A DNA stretch of 64,000 nucleotides from contig CAJUMV010000006.1 in NCBI GenBank assembly GCA_910587715.1, positions 41,289 to 105,288 of the forward strand, written 5' to 3'. The translations under genes were made by a program, and so were the position numbers. This DNA is from an uncultured Lachnospiraceae bacterium. GTDB taxonomy: Bacteria; Bacillota; Clostridia; Lachnospirales; Lachnospiraceae. The notes under the pieces are model-generated. The model was not told the DNA's origin and did no database searches. It saw nothing but the letters and a program-made list of their open reading frames with translations. Shown here piece by piece: positions 35,107 through 42,120 of this stretch. How positions within the stretch are numbered: the stretch's first letter is position 1; the number at the start of each line of letters is the position of its first letter.

Positions 35107-36243
35107 ATGATTTATGAATTAAAACATATAAACATAAGCCTTATACGCTTTTCGGCGACAGAGGACACGAGTACCCCCGAAATAAAAATTCTTTGGAAAA
35201 ATGAAGCAAAAAAGGAATTGTTTCCGCTCGACCTTTCACCTGACGCGGAGGGACTTGCCACATGGCTAAAGCGCAGGACGATACCGAAAAACCGCGCCTA
35301 TGTGCATAATTTTCTCAGCAAGTGCGGGCTGAACATCAATCGTCCGATGGCGGTTATTAGGGTTTCAAAAGGGCTTTCCCTAAACGATTGTTACTGGATT
35401 GTAGAGGAAGGATTTGAGGGCACATACGAAAAATATAATTTGTATGATAATCGTTTCAGCCAGATTCTTGCGCTGATCGCTTTTACGGGATATGGCAGCA
35501 GTGTCAGAAGTTCTCTGGCATCCTGCCCGGAATTTACCACAAACGGTATGCTCCCGAAATGCTGGAGAAGAAAGGACGGAAAAATCTGTCTGTATAAAGG
35601 CGGTACAAGTGGGGCGTCAAATACCGGGAATGAACCTTATTCGGAATACTATGCGGCGCAGATTGCGGAGGTTCTCGGTGTAAATGCGATCGCCTACTCT
35701 CTTTCAAAGTGGGAGGGTGAACTGTGCTCTGTCTGTCAGCTTTTTACTTCCAAAGCGTATTCTTTTCTGCCCGTGGGAAGAATGGTGACCGACGGGGGGA
35801 TGGCGGCGGTGAGAGCGTACTATCAGAAATTGGGGCAGAATTTTGTGGATGCGCTTGATGACATGCTTGTCTTTGATGCGGTAATTATAAACACTGACAG
35901 ACATTTCGGTAATTTTGGCTTTATGGTAGATAATAAAGAAAACAAAATCGTTGCGCCCGCGCCGCTTTTTGACCACGGAAATGCTCTTTTGAACTTTGCG
36001 GGAAGGGATGACATGGAAAATGAGGATGCTCTGGCGGCGTATGCCCAAACGCTGGTTCCCTGTGTATATGACGATTTTATCGGGACGGCAAGGGAAATCC
36101 TTGCGCAGAGGCATCGGGAGGGTTTAAGGAGACTGCTCGCTTTTCGGTTTCGGAAGCATCCCAGATATAATTTGCCGGAGAAACGTCTGCGGATGCTGGA
36201 AAATCTCATACATATGCGGGCAAAAAAGCTGTTGGTATACTGA
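35107..36243 (+). CDS. HipA-like kinase without a HipB partner
   Basis: A 378-residue protein. ATG 35107 is supported by AAGGAGGGCG upstream. Kinase-like motifs of the HipA C-terminal domain are present: a Gly/Ser-rich phosphate loop GGTSGASNTGNEPYSE, the catalytic NTDRHFGNFGF and the metal-binding FDHGNALL. HipA phosphorylates a tRNA synthetase in E. coli, but the target here is unknown. No helix-turn-helix HipB gene is adjacent. It sits between two related surface-protein genes, the first ending 20 bases upstream, so it may be cotranscribed with that protein. Confidence 0.8.
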   Translation: MIYELKHINISLIRFSATEDTSTPEIKILWKNEAKKELFPLDLSPDAEGLATWLKRRTIPKNRAYVHNFLSKCGLNINRPMAVIRVSKGLSLNDCYWIVEEGFEGTYEKYNLYDNRFSQILALIAFTGYGSSVRSSLASCPEFTTNGMLPKCWRRKDGKICLYKGGTSGASNTGNEPYSEYYAAQIAEVLGVNAIAYSLSKWEGELCSVCQLFTSKAYSFLPVGRMVTDGGMAAVRAYYQKLGQNFVDALDDMLVFDAVIINTDRHFGNFGFMVDNKENKIVAPAPLFDHGNALLNFAGRDDMENEDALAAYAQTLVPCVYDDFIGTAREILAQRHREGLRRLLAFRFRKHPRYNLPEKRLRMLENLIHMRAKKLLVY

Positions 36244-37236
36244 TTAAAGGTGAGAGAAACAATGAGCGGGAAAAACGGGATGAAAAAGAGTAAAAACAAA
36301 GTCTACAGATGGATAGCTATGATGCTGACGGCAGCTCTGCTGGTCGGACAAAGATGCGCCGAAAGACGGCGAAGAGGGCACGGAAAACGGCGGCGGAGAG
36401 GGCGGCGCTGGCAATGGCGGCACGGGTGAAGCCGGTGATGGTGCAGACAATAGTGGCACAGAAGAAGGCGGCGGTGACAATGGCGGCACAGGAGAAGCTG
36501 GCACTGGTTCGGATAATGGCGGCACAGGAGAGGGTGGCGACGGTTCGGACAACAGCGGCACAGGGGAGGGCGGCAACGGCGAAACAGGTTCGGAAAACGG
36601 CGATGCGGATGATGACGGAGAGGACAACTCCGGTGCGGGTAGTGACGGGACAGGAGACGAGGGCGAAAATAACGGCGGGGAAGAAGGCACTTTAGACAAG
36701 TGCGTCTGTGAGACGGTGTGCACGGAAGACGCCGTGAATGCGGACTGTCCTGTGTGTGCGGCGGATTATGCGGCGTGCGCTAAAAATGCAGGGGAGGGGG
36801 TAAAACCTTCTGAAGGAATTGGGGAGGAAGATATCGTCTCGGAGAATGATTTGGATGGGGAAGAAGATATTGCGCAGATGGCGGCGGATGTGGGCGTGGA
36901 AGTGTATGCGGTCGGGGATGATTTTTATGATGATGGCCTTCATTACAAGGTAATAAGAGATGGGGAAGTTGAGGTATGTGCACATAGGGGACCACATTCG
37001 ATAAGAGGAAGTAAAATAATTCCAGAATCGGTTGTACGGGATGAAGTTATATACCGAGTGACGCAAATAGGAGATGATGCATTTAAGGATTGCGTCAATT
37101 TAACCAGTGTAACAATACCAGAGAGTGTGATAAGTATAGGATATGCGGCGTTTAGTGGTTGCGACAGTTTAACCGATGTAACGATACCAAAGAGTGTGAC
37201 AAGTATAAAAGAGAAGGCATTTTTTAATGTAAGAGT

Positions 37237-38961
37237 TTGAACAGTGTAGAGATACCAGAAGGTGTGAAGAGGATAGCATCGGGTACATTTCAGCGGTGTA
37301 CTAACTTAACTAGAGTAACGATACCAGAAAGTGTAACAGGTATAGGTAGTAATGCATTTTATTATTGTAATAAGTTAACCAGCATAGAGACACTAAAAAA
37401 TGTGACAGGTATAGGTGACTATGCATTTTTTTGGTGTAGTAGTTTGACAAATATAGAGTTATCAGAAAACTTGGGAAGTATAGGAATGTATGCATTTGAC
37501 CTTTGCGGTTTCTCCAGTGTAGAGATACCGGAGGAGGTGAATGTGATAAAGTTTTCGACATTCTCCAGCAGCAAATTAACAAGTGTAACGATAAAGGCGA
37601 GCAAATGGCTGCTCACGATAGTAGACAATGCATTTTATGGTTGTCGGACATTGAATGAAATGCGTATTGTCGTACTATCAGATGGAACATTCCGATTTCC
37701 GCGTGTTGTGTATAGCTCTATAGGAGGAGCATTTGATGGTGGGCTCCCGGATGAACGCTATATTCGTTTTGTAGATGAAGACGGAAATGAGGTGACGGGA
37801 CAAGTTTATGATGAAGTTTTTGCAGAAGCAGCGAAAAATGATGATGATGGGGACGACAGCAAGTGGTATGGCTGGTCATACAAAGAGTATATACCAGTAA
37901 AAGACGCCTACCCCGTAACCATCACCGTCCAAAAAAACAACACCCCATGGACCACCCACAACCGCACCTTCGCCCTCACAAAAGACAGTGGAGCAACCTT
38001 CATAACAGCCCTTGACGCGGTAGAGCCGGGAACCTACACCATCTACGATGTTACCGGGGTATCTTCTGTTGATGAATATGGGATAAAAGGTGTGAACACC
38101 GGCGTTCCCGTGAATGTAGTGAACGCTGACGTGTCCGCCACGGTGGATTACTACACCGCTATCTTCTATGACCTTGACGCTGATGGAAACGAAGTGGAGT
38201 ACGGAAATGACACAGACCAGAGACAGCAGACGGTCTTAAAAACGGTCGGGCGTGTGACCAAGCCTGTGACCGACCCAGAGAAGACAGGGCATACCTTTGA
38301 TAAGTGGGTGACCGCGCCGAACGGGGAAAACGAATTTAAATTTCCGTTGACAGAAATTACTGCGCCCACGAAGATTTACGCTAAGTGGAAAGTAAATACC
38401 GTATCGACTCACACGGTGACTATCAATGTAAAAAAAGACGGAAATCCATGGAGCAATCACGGCAGGAGCTTTGCCCTGCTTGGTGGCGGGGGCAGCGGCT
38501 TCCTCGAAGTCCCGGGGCAGACTGCGGACAGCTCCTACACCATCAGTCAGGTGCCTGACGGTACATACCACATTTATGATATTACAGGCGTTCCCGCGGA
38601 CTCCCTCTATTCCAGAGCGAGGGACACGGGAGCGGAAGTGCGTGTGAACGGCGCGGATACCGAAGTGGACGTGACGGTGAACGGGGCGGATGTGGAAAAG
38701 GACGTCCATTATTACACCGCCACCTTCTACGACGGGACGGAGGCTTACAAAGCCGGAACGCCGCAGGAGCCACAGATTATTTTAAGGGGAAAGATGGCGG
38801 CGAAGCCGGAAGACCCGCAAAAGGCGGACTGGCAGTTTGCCGGATGGAAGACGACTGACGGCGGCAGTACGCCCTATGATTTTGATACGCCCGTGACAGA
38901 CATCACAAGCATCCTCTCTGCAGGATGCTGTCGCACCGGACAGCAGTGCGGGCGCTTCTGA
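37237..38961 (+). CDS. Leucine-rich repeat and InlB-like fragment of the broken surface protein
   Basis: The longest open segment (574 codons) of the broken gene. It begins with BspA-type LRR_5 repeats (VTIPESVTGIGSNAFYYC pattern, about 23 residues per unit), followed by two copies of a module: a YPVTITVQKN/HTVTINVKKD domain, then an InlB-like YYTAIFYD...KWV or YYTATFYDG...GWKTTDGG unit. It lacks its own signal peptide and membrane anchor. The apparent ATG at 37237 lies inside the repeat, has no ribosome site and is probably not a true start. Confidence 0.6.
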   Translation: MNSVEIPEGVKRIASGTFQRCTNLTRVTIPESVTGIGSNAFYYCNKLTSIETLKNVTGIGDYAFFWCSSLTNIELSENLGSIGMYAFDLCGFSSVEIPEEVNVIKFSTFSSSKLTSVTIKASKWLLTIVDNAFYGCRTLNEMRIVVLSDGTFRFPRVVYSSIGGAFDGGLPDERYIRFVDEDGNEVTGQVYDEVFAEAAKNDDDGDDSKWYGWSYKEYIPVKDAYPVTITVQKNNTPWTTHNRTFALTKDSGATFITALDAVEPGTYTIYDVTGVSSVDEYGIKGVNTGVPVNVVNADVSATVDYYTAIFYDLDADGNEVEYGNDTDQRQQTVLKTVGRVTKPVTDPEKTGHTFDKWVTAPNGENEFKFPLTEITAPTKIYAKWKVNTVSTHTVTINVKKDGNPWSNHGRSFALLGGGGSGFLEVPGQTADSSYTISQVPDGTYHIYDITGVPADSLYSRARDTGAEVRVNGADTEVDVTVNGADVEKDVHYYTATFYDGTEAYKAGTPQEPQIILRGKMAAKPEDPQKADWQFAGWKTTDGGSTPYDFDTPVTDITSILSAGCCRTGQQCGRF

Positions 38962-38968
38962 CACATCC

Positions 38969-39283
38969 GTGGCAGGGCGGACGGCAAATGGCAAAGAACC
39001 GAAAACCGGCGACGCGGATTATGTGGAGGTTTATGCAACTTTGGCTATGATAGCCGGACTGACATATCTGCTTCTCTACTTCATGGAAGAAAGCCGCGGT
39101 ATGACCGAGCGGGAGAAGGAAGTGTTCGTGGCGGCGTTTATCCGCTGGGCGAAGAAGGGCGGCAGATTCAGGAAATGCTGCGCGATTGCGGCGATCTTCT
39201 GCCTGCTGGTATACTATCACAGCATTGGAAAACGTGCGGGAAGAGTTGGTTTTGATAGGGAGTGTCTGAGGCAGGAGTTGTAA
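38969..39283 (+). CDS. C-terminal anchor fragment of the broken surface protein
   Basis: About 104 codons carrying PKTGD, a membrane helix (VYATLAMIAGLTYLLLYF), a basic stretch GMTEREKEVFVAAFIRWAKK, a second helix CCAIAAIFCLLVYY and a basic end. From 39047 it is nearly identical to the tail of the 30203 protein. Its frame differs from the preceding segment and no ribosome site is seen, so it is probably the detached 3' end rather than an independent gene. Confidence 0.55.
   Translation: MAGRTANGKEPKTGDADYVEVYATLAMIAGLTYLLLYFMEESRGMTEREKEVFVAAFIRWAKKGGRFRKCCAIAAIFCLLVYYHSIGKRAGRVGFDRECLRQEL
39047..39283 (+). repeat. C-terminal anchor repeat, copy 2 of 2
   Basis: Ungapped match of 237 bases to 34850-35086. 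Confidence 0.85.
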
Positions 39284-39301
39284 TCATGTTGGCGATATAC
39301 A

Positions 39302-39330
39302 TTGACTTGATAGCATAAAAAAGTTATAAT
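39302..39330 (+). promoter_or_regulatory. Promoter of the second toxin-antitoxin pair
   Basis: TTGACT (39302-39307), 17-base spacer, TATAAT (39325-39330), 41 bases before the GTG start. Confidence 0.78.
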
Positions 39331-39370
39331 TTAGATACAATATTAACATCAAATGTGAGGAGGTGTTATT

Positions 39371-39637
39371 GTGACAATTCGTCCATCAGCTGCAATTCGA
39401 CAGAATTATAATGAGATTGCTGATTTGTGCAGGAAGAACGCTGAACCGGTTTTTCTTACTAAGAATGGTGAGGGTGATCTTGTTGTCATGGACATTGACA
39501 CCTACAATAGATGGGAGAAAATGTTGAAGCTCAGAGAGGAACTTCTTGCTGTCGAAGAAGATAGGATAGCGGGCAGGGCGGGATGTACCCTTGATGAGCT
39601 TGATACTTATCTTGACCATGTAATCGCAGAGGTGTAG
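39371..39637 (+). CDS. Phd/YefM-type antitoxin
   Basis: An 88-residue antitoxin. It starts at GTG 39371 after GAGGAGGTG. The fold signature is SAAIRQNYNEIADLCRKN, PVFLTKNGEGDLVVMDIDTY, the DNA-binding beta strands of YefM/Phd. The C-terminus is a long acidic tail that would wrap the toxin. The toxin gene begins 4 bases downstream. Such antitoxins repress their own promoter, here the TTGACT/TATAAT pair. Confidence 0.88.
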   Translation: MTIRPSAAIRQNYNEIADLCRKNAEPVFLTKNGEGDLVVMDIDTYNRWEKMLKLREELLAVEEDRIAGRAGCTLDELDTYLDHVIAEV

Positions 39638-39640
39638 CGC

Positions 39641-39958
39641 ATGGCAGAAAACAGGAAGTATAAAGTAATTGTTTCTGACAGGGCAAAAAGAATGCTGGGT
39701 TCTCATATCGGGTTTATGGCGCAGGTCAATAAAGAGGCGGCAGCGGTTAAGAAAAGGGAGCTGATAAGTGCTATGCGCTCATTGTCCCAGATGCCGCAGC
39801 GATTTCCATTTTTCGAGGAAATGTATATTGCGCCGAATAAGTATCATAAAATGTTTGTGGAAAAATGGTATCTGATTCTTTATCAGATACAGGAAGATAC
39901 GGTCTATGTAGATTATATTATTGACTGTCGCCAGGATTACGGGTGGCTTGTGCACTGA
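39641..39958 (+). CDS. RelE/ParE-family toxin
   Basis: A 105-residue protein with the ParE/RelE layout: YKVIVSDRAKRML, a long helical hairpin, then YHKMFVEKWYLILYQIQEDTVYVDYIIDCRQDYGWLV. The closing DYIIDCRQDY strand is typical of ParE/RelE toxins adjacent to Phd-type antitoxins. Its target (mRNA or gyrase) is not evident from sequence. It is the last gene before a convergent minus-strand gene. Confidence 0.85.
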   Translation: MAENRKYKVIVSDRAKRMLGSHIGFMAQVNKEAAAVKKRELISAMRSLSQMPQRFPFFEEMYIAPNKYHKMFVEKWYLILYQIQEDTVYVDYIIDCRQDYGWLVH

Positions 39959-39980
39959 TAGCTAGCGAAAAAGAGACCGC

Positions 39981-40724
39981 CTAAACAGCAGCCTCCGCAT
40001 TATGCTTGATTAAATCCAAAAAGAACTCCGCTTCCGTCGCTGCCATATAAGGGATAACCCACAACAGTGCGAGTCCCCATGACAACAGCCCGAGAAGCAT
40101 GAGCGGAAGAAAGCTCACATACAGATAGAAGAGCCGACCCTTGTGGTGAACCATGAGACGTCGGCTTTTTTGCAGCAGCTCCTTTGCCGTGTACTGCGGA
40201 AAATCGTGGAGAAGGAAATAAGTCTGGGCATAAAAGAGACTCAGCATGACGGAAACCACTCCCGACAGAATCAGGGAGAGGGCGTAAGGCAGCATAAGGT
40301 TCATGACTTTGTTCAGATGATTGACATTTGCCAGCATCATATAATTCAAAATAATCTGGGGCAGGCTCGACAGATAGGTAATCAGCGTGATCCATGCCTG
40401 TATGATGATTGCCTTATCGGGCGCAAGCTGGAAGCCGTAAAACAAATCGCCCACGGAAACCGGGCGTCCGCAGATTAATTTTAGGTAAAGGTAAGCGCTG
40501 CCCGAGGAAAACAATCCGGTCAGAATGGAAACCAGAAACATAATGGCATAGTAAATAATCGTGCCGGGTATCGTGTTCAAATCCACAATCAAGCTTACGG
40601 CGATGGTGACTGTGCCCATAATAGCGCTTACAATCAGAAAAGCGCCGATGGCTGTGCCGTAATGACCGAGCAGATGTTCTCTGGCGCTGGCTTTCAGTTC
40701 TGCGGAAGATTTAAATTTGTTCAT
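39981..40724 (-). CDS. DUF975-family integral membrane protein
   Basis: A 247-residue protein with the family's start FKSSAELKASAREHLLGHYG and about six hydrophobic segments, ending with a KSRRLMVHHKGRLFYLYVSF loop typical of DUF975. No catalytic residues are known for the family. On the minus strand its ATG (40724) follows GAGAAAGG in the antisense direction. The preceding gene on this strand is the HEQEH protein at 41370. Confidence 0.84.
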   Translation of the reverse strand: MNKFKSSAELKASAREHLLGHYGTAIGAFLIVSAIMGTVTIAVSLIVDLNTIPGTIIYYAIMFLVSILTGLFSSGSAYLYLKLICGRPVSVGDLFYGFQLAPDKAIIIQAWITLITYLSSLPQIILNYMMLANVNHLNKVMNLMLPYALSLILSGVVSVMLSLFYAQTYFLLHDFPQYTAKELLQKSRRLMVHHKGRLFYLYVSFLPLMLLGLLSWGLALLWVIPYMAATEAEFFLDLIKHNAEAAV

Positions 40725-40773
40725 AGCAATGTTATGTCAACCTTTCTCAAAGAGTTCGTATACGCTCGTGAGT

Positions 40774-41370
40774 CTACACCGCCTCGTCATAATTCATGCC
40801 GCGGTATTTGTTCGCCGCGTCAGAAGACTTTAATTCTTTCTGATACGGATTATCTTCGTTGCGGTATTTAATCTGGGTAGCGGTGGTTCCGCCGGATACA
40901 TAGGTGCGTCCGCACTCCGGGCAGATGTCCGTGTGAATGGACACATTGCAGGAAACGACCTTGCCGTTGTTTTTCGCTGCCTTTTGGTAGGCGTTGCTTA
41001 CATGTTCCTGCTCGTGACCCCTGACTCTTGCCGCAGCTGCTTTCGGGTCAATGTGTGCCGCCGCTTTGAAGGAAACGTCGCCTTCGTCAGAGCCGTCCTG
41101 ATATTTGCGGTTCTTGCATGTCTCGCACTCAGCGGGGGAAGATTTCTTTCCTGCTTTCTTTTCGGTGGATTCGCCGGGGTTGCGGATAACGACGCGGCCG
41201 TCCTCGGATTCTGACGCGACGCCGGGCATACCCTGTGCAGCAGTTTCTGCTGCGCCGGAGCCTGCGGGCTGTTCTTGTCTGTAAGGGGCGGCTGCCGACG
41301 CTCTGGCATAAGTGTTGTATGCCCCATAAGGATTATAATAGGAGGTTCCCATAATCGGAGAAATTGTCAT
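40774..41370 (-). CDS. Putative metal-binding HEQEH protein
   Basis: A 198-residue protein of unknown function. The N-terminal half is Ala/Tyr/Pro-rich (NPYGAYNTYARASAAAPY) and probably disordered. The C-terminal half has RVRGHEQEHVSNAYQKA, a zincin-like HExxH variant, flanked by two CxxC pairs (CETCKNRKY and CPECGRTYV). It recalls SprA-related bacterial proteins that carry a VRAHEQAH core. Whether it is an active peptidase is unknown. It has no signal peptide. Confidence 0.65.
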   Translation of the reverse strand: MTISPIMGTSYYNPYGAYNTYARASAAAPYRQEQPAGSGAAETAAQGMPGVASESEDGRVVIRNPGESTEKKAGKKSSPAECETCKNRKYQDGSDEGDVSFKAAAHIDPKAAAARVRGHEQEHVSNAYQKAAKNNGKVVSCNVSIHTDICPECGRTYVSGGTTATQIKYRNEDNPYQKELKSSDAANKYRGMNYDEAV

Positions 41371-41397
41371 AATATCGCCCTGCCTTTCCTGATACTT

Positions 41398-41955
41398 TTA
41401 CTCTATCTCATCGAAATTCCACATATCGTAAATTTCTTCCATCATGTCTTCGTAAGATACGCCGTATTGTTCCTCGCAGATTTTATTGACTTCATCAGTC
41501 AGCTCCGGAGAGAGCCTGGGAAGGGAAAACACCAGCCATACGGCAAAGACGCAGAACGCCACGTCCAGCACAAGCCCGGTAATGCAGCAGATCATGCCCG
41601 CCTTCGCCTTGCCGATCATTTTTCTTGCGCCGCCTTTGGAGAGGATGGCAAGGATAATGCCGACGCCGCCCAGAAGAAACGGCATGGACAGCCGCAAGAG
41701 CAGCAGGCTTGCCAGTGTGATAATACCCAAAATCAATGCTGCGGTAGCCATCTTGTCGCCTTTGGTTTTCATAGGGACAGGCATACCGTAGGGATTGTAG
41801 GGGTTATTGTTATGGTACGGATTGCCGCCATACGGATTATTGCCGTTATAGGGATTATTATTATTGTAAGGATTGTAACCGCCGCCGGGTGTGCCCTGCG
41901 GATTGTTTGATCCATAGTCCATTGTGTATGCCTCGTTTCTGTTATCAGTGGTCAT
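41398..41955 (-). CDS. DUF4190-like membrane protein with Asn/Pro/Tyr repeats
   Basis: A 185-residue protein. The first 55 residues are low-complexity NPYNNNNPYNGNNPYGGN repeats. After a basic KTKGDKMA linker come two to three hydrophobic segments (AALILGIITLASLLLL, FLLGGVGIILAIL, CCITGLVLDVAFCVFAVWLV) in the order of DUF4190 domains. It ends in an acidic tail. Function unknown; repeat-rich N-termini of this type are thought to face the cytoplasm. Divergent from tex across a 165-base gap. Confidence 0.78.
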   Translation of the reverse strand: MTTDNRNEAYTMDYGSNNPQGTPGGGYNPYNNNNPYNGNNPYGGNPYHNNNPYNPYGMPVPMKTKGDKMATAALILGIITLASLLLLRLSMPFLLGGVGIILAILSKGGARKMIGKAKAGMICCITGLVLDVAFCVFAVWLVFSLPRLSPELTDEVNKICEEQYGVSYEDMMEEIYDMWNFDEIE

Positions 41956-42120
41956 AGATTTTCTTTAGTTTAGCATATTTTTCCGGAAAAAACCATAATT
42001 TTTCTTCTACATGTATGCATTTCCTGTGGCGGATTTTGAATTTATCCTGTATAATAAAAACGTTAGGCACAAGAATGCATGGATACTTTATCGTGATGAA
42101 GTGGTAAAGAAGAGGGTGTT

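Larger units (their letters stand above)
36262..39283 (+). pseudogene. Second repeat surface protein, broken by three frame changes
   Basis: A signal peptide (MKKSKNKVYRWIAMMLTAALLVG) starts at 36262 but its frame ends at 36429. A +1 change near 36346 leads to a Gly-rich linker, DKDAPKDGEEGTENG, and BspA-type leucine-rich repeats up to 37240. One base lost near 37221 would restore the next part (NCKSLNSVEIPEG), which runs to 38961. A third break near 38920 separates the tail (PKTGDADYVEV and helices) ending at 39283. The whole is a paralogue of the 30203 protein. Recent decay, phase variation or assembly error are all possible. Confidence 0.75.

Noticed and set aside
36309..36695. Frame of 128 codons in the broken surface-protein gene
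   Set aside because: Arg/Ala/Lys-rich reading of the Gly-rich linker in a wrong frame; no ribosome site.
42036..42055. TTGAAT and TATAAT as a tex promoter
   Set aside because: The spacing is 8 bases, too short; only the -10 is plausible.
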